Shown: positions 1 to 11,285 of the stretch, in pieces
How positions within the stretch are numbered: position 1 is the stretch's first letter
Layout of the letters: every line of letters begins with the position of its first letter
NCBI RefSeq assembly: GCF_030867095.1
Contig: NC_081826.1
Span: forward strand, 59,984,001 to 60,048,000
DNA length: 64,000 nucleotides
Direction of reading: 5' to 3'
From: Alligator mississippiensis
Lineage: Eukaryota; Chordata; Crocodylia; Alligatoridae
Notes under the pieces: model-generated
What the model was told of the DNA's origin: nothing
The model's database searches: none
What the model saw: the letters and a program-made list of their open reading frames with translations, nothing else
Program-made: the position numbers and the translations under genes

Positions 1-149
1 TTAGTATAGAAAATGGAGTGAGAAAAAAGGGAAAACTTTCCAGAGAAGGTAATGAGCACTAGAGACTGACTAAATATAGAAAAAATTGAGGCAAACATCT
101 GGCCTAAAATAGGTGGGTGGACTTCGGTGAGAGCCCTCCTTTGGACAGA

Positions 150-566
150 GATGGGACAAAGGCAGACAGGACAGTGTCAGTTTAGGGCTTTTTGGAGCTA
201 ATCAACAGGTAGCTGGTAATGTCCCTTCATTCCTTCCTTGGAAAAAAATGTTTAAGAAAAGCTTGAACTAATGATAGAGGGTTTTTTTTGGTTTGAGCTG
301 CTAAATGCTAACCCCTCCCTAATCAGAGTGCCCTGCTGGGGCCTGGCCATGCCCCACCCCCCTCAGCTCAGCACTATGGAAGAGAAGGGAGGGCTTCTCT
401 GGTGGCCCTCAACTTCTAGCCTGAGGTACTGCAGGCATGTGCCAGCATTTTCTCAGTCCTGAGGGGATGTTGGTGTGGTTAAATACAGGTTCAGTTTAGG
501 CAGATTACACTAACCTGCAAAGATGGAATCAATTCAGGCTCAGGCTTTCTGAATGTCTGTCCCTAG
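150..566 (+). mobile_element. Family A MITE, copy 1 (truncated at its left end)
   Basis: This segment matches the right-hand 40% of the longer copy at 1441-2385. The shared blocks run in the same order: 'ggcagacaggacagtgtcag' (172-191), the 'agctaatcaacaggtagctgg' region, and a terminal 'aatgtctgtccctag' at 552-566. That terminal motif is the inverted partner of the 'ctggggacagacatt' that opens copy 2. There is no coding capacity beyond a chance 63-codon frame, so it is a non-autonomous DNA-transposon fragment. Superfamily is not certain; terminal plus subterminal repeats resemble hAT elements. No TSD can be assigned because the left end is missing. Confidence 0.6.
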
Positions 567-1440
567 TCCTAGGGTGGCTGGTTGGAGTGGGGCTGCACCT
601 GCTCCTGCTGCCTGGTTCAGGGGTTTGTATGCTGAGTTGCTGGTGAGTGGTTTGTGAGTTCAAGTCTTGGCGTGGGCTTGGTGACTCCCCCAGGCAGTGG
701 GTTCTCAGTGATAAGAGGAAAACTTTTTCTCACCCCAACATATGGCAAGTTCTGATGGGCCTGAGAAGCCACTGAACCAGTGCTCGGGCTTTGGGGCTGA
801 AAGCTGCAGGGCTCTGTGTGGCATGCCAAAGCATGCCATGCCAAGTCCCAGATTTTAGGCCCATGCTTCAATCAGAGCACTCAGAGTGTCTCTGAGGAAG
901 GGGAAGTGAGTGCGGCCAAAATGTTTTTTTGAGTTGTTTTCTTTTTCAGTTTTGGGATAGCCAAGACTGTTGAGGCCCAAGCATTGAGGAAGCCAGCAGC
1001 CCTGGAGGCTTGCATTGTATCTCTGGGGTTGAGCATCATGCTGGCAGGGGAAAGGGGGATGTCCCTGGCCACCTATGGCCTCTTTTTGTGAAGGACAGAG
1101 CCGTCCCTCAGAGCATGAAATATTATTTATTTTTTTTACATAATTTTTGGGGTGGTGGTGTGCATATGTATGTATGTGTGTGGGGTGGTGTTCTATGCTG
1201 GCTGGTTGGGAAGCCTCTGGGCCGCCTTCTGTCTGGCTCAGGGTTTTATGTGCTGAGCTTTTGCTGGGAAGCTTGAGAATTCAAATCTGAGTGTGGGCTC
1301 AAATCTGAGTACAGGGCTGTCCCTCAGAATGAAAATTTAATTTTTAAAAAATAATTTGTGGGGTGGTGGTGTGAAGGGAAGCGGGGGGGGGGGGGGGGGG
1401 CTTCTCTAGGCCCCAGCTTCTGTGTGTTGGTGGTGTTATA
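567..1440. repeat. Interval with two diverged copies of a ~90-bp module and a G18 run
   Basis: Two related stretches occur between family A copies 1 and 2. A block starting 'ggctggttgg' at about 571-665 recurs diverged at about 1198-1287; both contain a 'ctgagtt/ctgagctt...gagttcaagtc/gagaattcaaatc' pattern. A second block ('ccctcagag...ggggtggtggtgtg', 1106-1162) recurs at 1319-1372. A homopolymer of 18 G lies at 1383-1400. No gene is seen. The module may be another unknown repeat or a local duplication. Confidence 0.45.
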
Positions 1441-2385
1441 GGCTGGGGACAGACATTACACATAAACCAGTTTAAGCGATCAGAAACTGGTTTAAAATTG
1501 TAACAGAACAGATGTTCAGTGCACATAAACCAGTTTGAAAATTCCTCAAACCAGTATAAGATAAATCTGGTTGAATATAGTATCAGAATTAACTGATTTG
1601 GGTCAAACCAGTTTATGCAATGTCTGTCCCAGATCCCTTCCTGGTTTAACTTAAACCTGAGTCCCCCAGCTTCCCAGATGCTTTGCAGCCCTGCGCAGGA
1701 ATCTACTCTCTGCTCTTGCCCAGCAGGGCTGGCCCCATCCCTCTGCTCCCTAGCTGGAGCTCCAGCAGAGATGGCAGGTACAATGGCATCTGTTTGGCTT
1801 CCTTCTGCTCCCCCCCATCCCCACCACTCCCTGCTCAAGCTCCCCTCTGCTTTACACAGGCACCTCTCAGCATTAGCTAGTATACCACATGCTAGCTACA
1901 GTCTGTGCTGTGGAAGACAGGATAATGGCAGACAGGACAGTGTCAGCTTAGGGCATTTGGAGCTAATCAGCAGGTAATGTCCCTCTGTTTCTTCCTTGGA
2001 AAAAGTTGTTTAAGAAGAGCTTGAACTAATGAGAGAGGCTTTTGTTTTCTTTGGGCTGATAAATGGTAACAACTCCCTTTGTAACTCCCTGCTGTGTAAC
2101 TAAATGCTCTGTTATCAACAGTGAGGGGGGGACCCCTCCCTAATCAGATCATCCTGCTGGGGCCTCACCATGCCCTCCCTCAGCTCAGGACTGTGGAAGG
2201 GAAGGGAGGGCTGCTCTAGCACCCCCAAGTTTCTAGCCTGAGCCACTGCAGGCATGTGCTGGCATTTCCTCAGTCCAGAGGGTATGTCTTAACAGTTACA
2301 AACTGGTTCAGCCTAGCCAGGTTAGACTAACCTCCGAAGATTGAATCAATTCAGGCTCAGGCTTTTTGAATGTCTGTCTCTAGCC
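1441..2385 (+). mobile_element. Family A MITE, copy 2 (full length)
   Basis: The left end 'ctggggacagacatt' (1443-1457) is the inverted match of the right end 'aatgtctgtctctag' (2369-2383). Inside the left end are many copies of AAACCAGTTT-like motifs, including a perfect 11-bp inverted pair (1463-1473 with 1484-1494). Such subterminal repeats are typical transposase-binding arrays of DNA transposons. A third terminal motif, 'aatgtctgtccc', lies internally at about 1619-1630, so the first 190 bp look like a small transposon in their own right. No 8-bp TSD is obvious. The element encodes nothing recognisable. Confidence 0.7.
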
Positions 2386-4925
2386 CAGATGCCTACATTG
2401 TGCATTAGCAGCATTCAAAAGGGAAAGAAAGACTTTTCTAGGTATAGCATAAAACATACAATCTCTTTATATAGCCAGACTTTTCTCCCATATCTGTGGA
2501 ATGGATGTCCAGTACCATTTGACATCCAACTTCATTTCCAACTTAGCTGGTTAGGATTGCAGTTAGTATAATGTCCCAGTATGGAGTCCAAATTTCAAGT
2601 TGGACTTTGGCTGCGACTCTTAATTACCACAAAAATGGGGAAAAGGAGTTGTTCCCAGCGGCATGTCTAAGACCAAGGTCATCCTCTTCTGGAGCCTAAC
2701 CAGTTCCCACTGGATCTATAACAGCCTCTACATATCTAACAATGAAAAGCCCTAAGAAGAGGTTACATGACTGATTATTCTAAAACTGCTGTTGGTACTC
2801 TTTTTGTTGTTGTTGTTGCTCTTGGATTCAGACAAAGAAAATGTACCGAGGCAGCTGAAAAATACAGCACTGAGAATGGGAAGGGAGGATCCATTCCAAA
2901 GTCAATATGTATAAGACAAGGAAATGGAGTTCACATAAAGTGAGAGGAGCCTAAGGATTATTTCCATTAAAGAGCTATAGCTGTAGATGAACTGGAGATT
3001 GAGCCTATCCATCAATAAGTTCCTAACAGGGATGAGAAATGAGGCTGTCTAACTGCAACCAGTGCCAAATAGAAGACAGTGTTGGTTTCTCATTTCAAAA
3101 TGTGATGTTTGAAATTAACCTTTGAGATACTGGGCTCGCAAATTCCTCTATCAAATAGAAATGCATATAGTTAAGACAGGAAGTGGCTCAGTGTTGGGAA
3201 AGAATCCATGTGAAGTTCCAAAGTGAATCTAGTATGGCAAAGGAGCCTACAGAATGTGAAAATACAGAAATGACATGCAGAAAATGGGTGTGTACTGTGC
3301 CATTAACAGCTTTACAGAAAGAATATTGCATGCTGACAAGGCCAATGGATTTTCAAAGTACAGTGCTCCTGAATTGAGACATAAAGCTGAAAAATCAACT
3401 GGAGCGCAAAAAGCATTGCAATGGGTATGGGTCAAGTTTAAGGGCTGAATCCTTACAAACAATGTATTTAATGTCACTGGTTGTGATATAAATTTAGACT
3501 GGGATGCCCTAAATGGCCCAAGGAAGAAACTTTACTTTCACTCTTCTGAAAGTATCTCCTAAAAGTTATTTCCTAAGCATTCTTTTAAAAAAATCCCTGT
3601 AATGTAACTTTGTATAACATTAACTTTCTAAGCATTTTTTTAATAATTGATTTTTCAGGTTACTAATTCCTGATTTAGTTGTATTATAGTATCTACTTGG
3701 TAAACCTATTTTCATTCAATGGTAAAATGAAAAGTATTAATACTACACAGATCAAAACTGCAGGCAGAGTTTTTCTGTTGCCAATTTTTAATTGGTTTGT
3801 GTTTGGCCTGAATAGATATAATACATATCTTAGAAGCCCAAGGATTCTGGATAGTACTTTGTTATTTAACTTGTGGGGCCTAGCTTGGAGCTATGAGAGA
3901 TTAGGGAAATGGGTCTTGTAAATCGTTTCACTTCTATTTAGTTTTGTTTTGCTTAAAAAGAGAACTTGCCAAGTTTCTGAGTCTTAAGAACTGCAAATAA
4001 ACAAATGATGAAAATAAAAGTTGAAGAGAAAAGCAGTCCTCTAGGAGCAAGAAACCAACCCAGAAATTACAGATGCAGTGAAGTTATGAAAGCAACAAGA
4101 GAAAAATCTATTTCTTAATTCATTGTTGGCTTTCTGTTTGCTAGATTGAAGCTCCAAGAGCTAATATTTAATCAATTGATCTGATATATTCTATACTTGG
4201 TATAGTGGAACTACTTAAACAGTTATGCACATCTGACTAAAAGTGTTTGGCATTTGATATTTGCAACATAGCCAGTGCGGGAGCAGAAATTATTCTTACT
4301 AATCCAAACAACTGAATTTGTTTGTAGTTATCTGTAGGTATTGGGTCACTTACATAGTGGATCAGTGCTTAAATCAGCCATTTTTTATTTATTTCTGTTT
4401 CCTCATGTCACCTCAAACTATCATTAGTTTTTTTTTAACTTTCTCAAAAGCTTTCAATACCAAATGAAATCCATATAAGGAGGGGAATAAGCTGGTAACT
4501 GGGCGCTAGTCTCTGACATGAGTGATAACATTTCCAGTCCTTGTTCTGTCTTATTTGGAGTGATCTGGGATGAGAAATTCTGTTCTGAGTTGGACAGAAC
4601 ATGGATCTGAAGCTGCATCTTGGAAATCCCAGACCGGAGTCCTAACAGCTAGGATGTGTGTGCATGAAAGGATGTGTGTGCATGAAAATTGCTGTGAAAT
4701 AGAATTATTGTTCTCTGAGCTGTAGCTAGAATATGGTAAAGAAAGTGGCAGACCCATTTTCATTGTTGTCCCCTCATCCCCACCCCCACCATTGAATCCT
4801 TCTGGAGAATCAGGCAATGTGAGTGGTGTTACTCTTTAGGCTATAGCAAATTGAGCTCTACCAAGGTTGTCTTTACTGTGGAAGATGTTAAGGAAATTCT
4901 CTCAGTAGACCCACTTCTATCTAGG
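2386..4925. other. Unassigned non-coding interval
   Basis: AT-leaning sequence with short chance frames only (largest 88 codons). A short TTG repeat lies at about 2804-2818. I see no splice-bounded open frame, RNA gene or recognisable repeat. A phrase at about 2665-2690 (SKTKVI-like translation) faintly recalls the region after the RT catalytic motif of some LINEs, but is too short to call. Confidence 0.5.
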
Positions 4926-4929
4926 GACA

Positions 4930-6680
4930 TGTCCAAATTGGAGCTGACCCAAATTGAGGTTTCAATAGAATGAGGTCTTAGTGGAAATAGATAAACTAAA
5001 CAGTAGCAAATCACCAGGACCTCATGGCATTCACCCTAGGGTCCTGATGGAGCTCAGATCAGAAATTGTTGAACTCCTAACTGTAGTATGCAACTTATCG
5101 CTAAAAAAGCCTCAGTACCATAGGACTGGAACATTGTCAATGTGACTCCGATATTTAAAAAAGGCTGTAGAGGGGATGCTGGGAACCACGGGCCAGTGAG
5201 CCTTTTCTATTCCTAGAAAAATAGGTAGTAACAAAAAAAAAGCAAATGTTCAGCACATGGATTAAAATGACTTGCTGGGGAGGAATTGACATGGCTTTGT
5301 CAAAGGGAAATCATGCCTCACCAACCTACTAGATTTCTTTGTGGGTGTCATTAAGCAGGTGGATCAGGGCAATCCAGTCGACGTAGTATATCTGGACTTC
5401 CATAAAACCTTTGACAAGGTCCCCCATTGGAGGCTCTTGATAAAGTTAGGTAGTCAAGTAATTACAGGAAACATCTAGTCATGGATTAGAAATTGACTTA
5501 AAGATAGAAAGCAAAAAGTGAAGCAAAGAGTGGTCAGTTTTCAGGATGGAAAGAAGTTAACACTGGGGTCCTCCAGGGATCTATGTTAGGATCACTGGTG
5601 TTTAACACATTCATAAATGATCTGGAAAATGGGGAGAGTAGCAAAGTGGTCAAACTTGTGGATGACACAAATTTATTCAAAGTGGTAAAGACCAAGGTGG
5701 ATTGTGAAGAACTGCAGAAGGATCTGCCACGATTGAGCAAATAGGCAACTAAATAGCAGATGAAGTCTAACGTATGTAAGTGCAAAGTGATGCATATGGG
5801 CTAAAATAACCCAAACTCTATCCACACTATGATGGGCTCTACACTAACTGTTACCGCAAAGGAAAGAGATCTGGGAGTCATTGTGGACAGTTCACAAAAA
5901 AACATCAGCTCAGTGCTCAGCAGCAACAGTAAACAAAATATTAGGAATTATTAAAAAGGGAATTGTAAACAAAATGGAAAGTATCATTATGCCCCTTTAT
6001 AAATCCATGATGTGTCCACACCTTGAATACTGTGCCCAGTTCTGGTACCCACTCCTCAAAAAGGATATAAAAGAACTAGAAAAGGTACAGAGAATGGCAA
6101 CAAGGCTGATTAATGGTCAGCTAAATGGAAGGGCTTCCAGATGAGGAAAGACTGAAGAGGCTGCACCTATTCAATTTAGAAAAGAGATGCTTGAGGAGGG
6201 ACATGATAAGGGTTTACAAAATACTAAAAGATGAAGAGAAAATAAAAAGGGAGCTATTTAGTCTCTCTCACAATATAAGAACTAGAGGCTGCAAAATGAA
6301 ACTAGTAGGTAGTAAGTTGAAAATTAACATAAGGAATTTTTTTTTCCACACAGAATGCAATTAAAGCATGAAACCCATTGCCACCTGGAATTGTGGAAGC
6401 TGACATTTTAGTCAGATTCAGAAAACAGATTGGATAAATTCTTGGAGGAAAGTGGTATCAGTAACTATTGAGTATGGGAGTTAGGGATACTCTGAATCAG
6501 AACTTCCTCGAACTTACTACTGCAGCCTTCAGAATACTGGAGGCTGCGAGAGAGAGGAACAGTGGGAAAAACCCAGTTCACTAGACTTTTAGCATCCTTT
6601 CTCTGCCACTGTGCGACACAGGATACTGGGCAAGATGGATCTATTGTCTGACATGGTAAATGGCAATTCTTATGTTCTCC
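4930..6680 (+). mobile_element. CR1/L3-like LINE, 5'-truncated and degraded
   Basis: Reverse-transcriptase sequence of a CR1-superfamily LINE in several frames. It begins near the fingers region (translation with NSSKSPGPHGIHPRVLMEL around 5000). It passes an A-box remnant (YLDFHKTFDKV, about 5390-5420) and a C-box remnant KLVDDTN (about 5653-5673), where the two aspartates survive but the aromatic-alanine part is lost. The C-terminal region is open in two adjoining frames (5881-6144 and 6125-6364; LYKSMMCPHLEYCAQFWYP, then EERLKRLHLFNLEKR). The 3' end reads '...ggcaattcttatgttct' at 6661-6677, the tail of the L3/CR1 group rather than the 'ctatga' tail of the younger copies here. Many stops mark it as an old, inactive copy. 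Confidence 0.88.
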
Positions 6681-6689
6681 TGTGTAAGA

Positions 6690-7660
6690 GGACTGTGGGT
6701 AGGGCTGGATACATGTTCCCTCATGTATGAGGGAATTGTTGTACTCATACAATTAAATTGAGTACTCCCCTCCTCCCAGGAGGGCTCTGCACTTTCCAGC
6801 ATATGGCCCACACAAACTAAATTACACATTTCCAAAAACAGTATGCTTTATGTTATTTTTACAGGCCATTTTTACAGGGAAAAAGTTGTTTTGGTCAAGT
6901 TGAGCCTTTTAAAAAAAATGGTATTATTAATTCAAAAGAGAACTATACTTTCTTGTCATAGCTCTTACTCTTCACACTTTAAAGGTCATCTTACAAAAAT
7001 ATTTTGGTTCCAAGTTATAAATGGTCTAACCTGCTCTTTCTATGTCACTTTAACAAAGCTTAATGAGAATCTCATTTGACCTACACAAAAATATCTATTT
7101 GGATTTATTGTCCAACTTAGGATGGGTACCTCACGCAACCAGGGTAAGGCTGTTAGAGTTACTTTCAGCAAAACTAAGGAAAAAAAGGCCTTTTGGGCCT
7201 CATAATTCACTGATATTTTGTGAAAAAGAACTTCCTTATGTTAATTTTCAACTTACTACCTACTACTTTCATTTTGTGGCCCCTAGTTTTTAAATTGTGA
7301 CAGAGAGTAAATAGCTCTTTTTTATTTTCTCTTCGCCATCTTTAATAATATGTGAGGGGTCAGGTACTATACTATTCCATTTAAGATCCAAGCAAAAACA
7401 AATATAACTAGTGGAATGTATAGTAATTTGCTGGATTATATATAACCTTTGAAAAAACTGAACAAACTGGGCAAAAATAGTCAAAAGATATTGTGTCCTT
7501 AGTTCTGTAGGCATTTTAGTTAAATATGTCTCTTATTTAGATTCATAAAACAACATCTAGCCTTCCTGAGCCTCTTGTCAGTGCCACTAATACTTCACTG
7601 TCAATCGTTTCTATACCTGAGTGGCCTTATCACACCTGAGTTAAGGTTTTTACTTAGCAC
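6690..7660. other. Unassigned non-coding interval
   Basis: AT-rich sequence between two CR1 copies. The open frames here (64-95 codons) are chance frames with no recognisable domain. No RNA gene, repeat boundary or regulatory signature is visible. Confidence 0.5.
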
Positions 7661-7664
7661 TAGA

Positions 7665-8715
7665 TATCATAGACATTAGGGCTGGAAGGGACCTCGGAAG
7701 ATCATCAAGTCCAGCCCCCTGCCAGAGGGGCAGGAAGTCAGCTGGGGTCATAGGATCCCAGCAAGATAAACATCCAAATTTCTCTTGAAGGTGTTTAATG
7801 TAGGTGCTTGAACCACCTCCGATGGCAGGCTATTCCAGACCTTGGGGGCTTGGACAGTAAAGAAGTTATTCCTTATATACAGCCTGAAATGGTCTTGATG
7901 GAGTTCATAACTGTTTGACCTTGTTATCCCTTGGGGTGCTCTGGTGAACAAACGTTCCCCCAAATACTGGTGGTCACGCCTGATAAACTTATAGGTGGCC
8001 ATCAGATCACCCCTGAGCCTGCACTTTTCCAGGCTAAAGAGTCCCATGGCTCTCAGCCTGCTGTCATAAGGTCTGTTTTCCTGACATCTGATCATGCATG
8101 TGGCTCTTCTATGAACTCTCTCAAGCTTCTCCATATCCTTTTTGAATTGTGGGGCCCAAAACTGGACACAGTACTCCAGCTGCGGCCTCACCAAGGCTGA
8201 GTACAAGGGGAGAATGATGTCCTGGGATTTCCTTGAGAAGCATCTATGGATGCAAGCCAGCGTTTTGCTCGCTTTACTAGCTGCAGCATTGCACTGAAAG
8301 CTCATGTTCATCTTGTGGTCAATGATGACCCCCAAGTGTCTTTCTTCCGTAGGGCTAGTCAGTGTAGCACTGCCAAGCCTATAAGGATGCTGCAGGTTTT
8401 TCCTCCCAAGGTGGAGAACCTTGCATTTTTTGGTGTTAAACACCATCAGGTTCTCGTCCACCCATTTGCTGAGCCCATCCAGGTCAGCCTGGATTGCCCT
8501 CCTGTCTTCTGGTATGGATGCTTTGCCCCAGAGTTTGGTGTCATTGGCGAACTTGGCCAGTCCGCTTCTGATGCCAATGTCCACATCATTAATGAAGATG
8601 TTGAACAATATGGGTCCAAGGACAGAGCCTTGGGGGACTCCACTGGTCACAGGACACCATGATGAGTGACTTCCGTCTATTACCACCCTCTGGGTCTGAC
8701 CACGGACCCACTAAA
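7665..8715 (-). mobile_element. CR1 LINE, 3' portion
   Basis: Read on the minus strand, this is the second half of CR1 ORF2 followed by the 3' end. The 3' end lies on the left ('catagacattagggctgg', about 7669-7686) and resembles the other CR1 tails in the window. The right edge, the 5' truncation, is near 8712, where translation starts as WVRGQTQRVVIDG. The RT part is open without a stop for 312 codons, which suggests a comparatively young insertion. Flanking sequence is unrelated on both sides. Confidence 0.92.
7748..8686 (-). pseudogene. CR1 ORF2 fragment: RT palm motifs to C terminus, FADD changed to FAND
   Basis: An uninterrupted 312-residue frame covering the C-terminal part of CR1 reverse transcriptase. 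The B motif [10 protein letters not shown] is near residue 15. The C motif, FADD in functional CR1 enzymes, reads FAND here (codons at 8540-8551), so one of the two metal-binding aspartates is asparagine. Conserved downstream blocks follow: KCKVLHLGRKN, GVIIDHKMNMSFQCNAAASKA, LPLYSALVRPQLEYCVQFWAP and ERVHRRATCMIR. The N-terminal endonuclease and the RT fingers and A motif are absent through 5' truncation. In the family, ORF2 primes reverse transcription at nicked target DNA. This fragment cannot do so. The start at 8686 is only the first Met in an open frame, not a real initiation site. Confidence 0.9.
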
Positions 8716-9650
8716 AACAGTCTGTGGGGCTGTGAAACAAGAAAGAGATTACCAGGAATGGTTAAGACAGCAAAATTGAAGAAGAAAGGGTAGTTGAATA
8801 GTGAAACATCAAGACCATTAGAAAGGATAGAAAGTAATTAATGCCTGTGGAGTGGAGAAAAATTAGCAGGAATCAAGGAGATGATAAGGTGCCATGAAAT
8901 CAAGTAACTTGCTCAGCATTGTCTAAATAGAAATACTGCAGTGCCTCACAAGCACTTGGTTATTGAAGTTTGGGTGTAGCAGGAATCAAAAGGGGAGTGC
9001 AACTGCACCACTGTACCTCCCCCTGTATCCTCCCCTTCTCAAAGAATACAGTTTGCGGTGTTTTCCCTACTATGAATCCCTTAGATGAATGGTTGGTTGA
9101 TGTAGGAGTGGGTGTTGGGTTGGGGGAGTGCATGTAGTTTTGTCTGAAAGCTATATAAAATTCAGAAAATTCTTCTGATTACAACCCTAGAGCAGGCCAA
9201 ACAGATTGATTTTTTTTTTTTTTTTACAGAATTTTGCTGTGTTTGGGATTTCATTTAAATCTGAAGCTTAAAACAAACTGCATAAACCCATGAACTGAAA
9301 GCATAAACATATCCATGGAAGCCTTTGTCTCCCTGGTTATGTACCTCCAACTATGGTAATGTTCCTTTCTATCCAAAATTGTCCTCTGCAGGTAAAATTG
9401 GAAGGAAGCGGAAGGAATGAGACTGAAATACAATGAAGAGCATAGGGGAAAGACTTGGATTGAGTGAGCAAAAAAGGCTGGTACAGGAAGATAATAGTAT
9501 GGAAGAAAGGAGGTGAAGTGAGGGGAGTCTCAAATAGTTCCAATGGTTTAATGAAAAACAGGTTGAATGGTGACATGATGTCTGTATGTAGGTACTTACC
9601 AGAAAAGAGAGAGAATTAATTGTGCAGGAATTTTAATCTTGTAGACAAAG
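8716..9650. other. Unassigned non-coding interval
   Basis: No gene or element boundary recognised. A run of about 18 T lies at 9211-9228. Open frames of 60-79 codons on the minus strand (9251-9576) have no recognisable domain. Confidence 0.45.
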
Positions 9651-9654
9651 GCAA

Positions 9655-9895
9655 ATAGCTGGAAATCAAAATTGGACAAAATTAGATCTTGAAATACAAT
9701 GTACTTCCCAAGCAGCAAGAGTAATTAAACATAGGATTGGCTTAGGAAGGGAAGTGGTGGTCTCTCCATAACTGGGAATATTTAAAGCAAGAATACTATA
9801 ATCTATCTTGTGAGGGAAAAAGATTTATAGTAGACCAGACTACCTGATCAAAGTGCTCCCTTCTGGCTTTAGAGTCATCTAAGACCTCTAAAGTT
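9655..9895 (+). mobile_element. Old CR1/L3-type LINE 3' end fragment
   Basis: The order of short blocks matches the 3' end of ancient CR1/L3 LINEs: 'gaagtggtggtctctccata' (9751-9770), 'atatttaaagcaaga', then 'cagactacctgatcaaagtg' and 'ctcccttctggctttagag' (about 9836-9882). A second relic with the same 'tatttaaagcaagaata' block lies at 10651. No reading frame survives. The call rests on recognition of the pattern, not on alignment. Confidence 0.55.
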
Positions 9896-10640
9896 GGAGG
9901 AACCAGCCAGAGAGTATATCTACTCTCTTTCAGAGCTTGGAGTGGAACTCAAGACTTTTAGGTCTCACTCTTTCTCTGCTGTCCACAAATATGTGTGAAA
10001 CCCAGTGGCAAAATGTGCATCTCACTTTTTTTTCTACTCCTGGTATGTTGGACCCTTGTTTCTTCCTTCTGTCTTCTGCAAAAAATGGTGTGTTGGAAGG
10101 TCCCATGCCCTTATGCAAAGGAAACTTTAGAAAGAGATGCTTTCATAATTAAGTAAAATTTCATGGTGCAATGCTGCCCTGGGAAGTTGATTTCTATCCT
10201 TGCTTTTGCCATAAGTAATTTCTGCTACTAAGCAAAGCACACTTCATTTTAACTGAATTCTTCATTTTCTAGGTCCTTACTTGAGACTGTAGTATCTGAT
10301 TAGAAGAAGTAGTGAGTACTCACTGCTTCTTCTGAAGACAATGGGAGCTGTGATTTGAACATACAAAGGGTTGCACATTGGAAAATCTAGCTCTACATGC
10401 TTTGATTCGGCAATTGAAATTAGTGGACACTTTTGAGGTGAACCTTTTGGTTCTCTGCTTTTTTTAATAGAAGGATGAATAATATTCCCTTATCTCACTG
10501 GGATGTTGTAAAAATAAGTTTAATTAATGTTTGCACGGTGCCTAGATACTGTAATGATGAGCACTGTAGAAAAGCTCATGGGGAAAGTGAATAATTCTGT
10601 CTTCACAGCTGGGTTTGAATAATGTACAGTAATGGAGTGG
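9896..10640. other. Unassigned non-coding interval
   Basis: Nothing beyond short chance frames. The longest (9937-10152, 71 codons) has an opposite-strand shadow at 9930-10118 and no recognisable domain. Confidence 0.45.
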
Positions 10641-10644
10641 CCTG

Positions 10645-10756
10645 GCCCATTATTTAAAGCAAGAATAGGGTTCTTTCTAAAAGACATATTATAATCTATC
10701 TTGTGAGGAAAAAGATTTATAACCTGTGTACATAGTAGACCGACTAGCTGATCATT
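10645..10756 (+). mobile_element. Second old CR1/L3-type 3' fragment
   Basis: This stretch repeats 9779-9850 with two extra blocks: 'ttctttctaaaagacata' (10670-10687) and 'acctgtgtacatag' (10722-10735). Both extra blocks fit the expected CR1/L3 tail, so this copy is the less deleted of the two. It ends at 'ctagctgatca' near 10754. No coding remains. Confidence 0.5.
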
Positions 10757-10985
10757 TGCTTCATTAAACAGTGAAGCAAAATTTTGATTTGCTTTTCACT
10801 AGGTGAGCACTGTCTATTGGATGCACTAAATGAGGCATGAATTCTGTTGGAGGGGGTGCAAATAGTATGTGCTCATCTACTTGAATTGTAATTCCTCATG
10901 CAAAGGGACAAATTAAGGTTATGGAGGCATTTCTTGCCTTCTGGATGTTTGATATTGCAACCTTAACATCGTTTTAAAATGAAAG

Positions 10986-11049
10986 AGGTGTGTGTATACA
11001 TGTGTGTGCATACATGTATGTGCATGCATGCACACACATTATAAACACA
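10986..11049. repeat. TG/CA microsatellite, partly palindromic
   Basis: Alternating purine-pyrimidine tract built of tgtg, catg and tatg units. It turns from TG-rich on the left to CA-rich on the right, so it can fold back on itself around 'tgcatgcatgca'. Such tracts are common and mutable, and it is unlikely to be functional. Confidence 0.8.
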
Positions 11050-11285
11050 CAAATATGCATACACATCTCAGGTACTGCTTTGAAGATAAATGTGGTGACT
11101 AGATGTAAAATATTGGCTTCTTTGGTAAATGTAACTTCCCCAAATTGAACATGGATTTTAATGCCTGGCTGGGGAGTTTGGGGAAAATTTTGTATTTCCA
11201 AACCAGTTATAAAGTGTCTTCTCCATTTTTTTTGGAGATAAATATGTCTAGAAATGAAGGAATATTTCAATGTCAATGTTAATTG

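Noticed and set aside
2640..2760. LINE RT fragment (SKTKVI-like translation)
   Set aside because: Only one short block matches, with no second collinear block in any frame.
9779..10754. Apparent segmental duplication of ~70 bp
   Set aside because: Both copies fit the 3' end of old CR1/L3 LINEs, so they are two insertions of one repeat family and not a local duplication.
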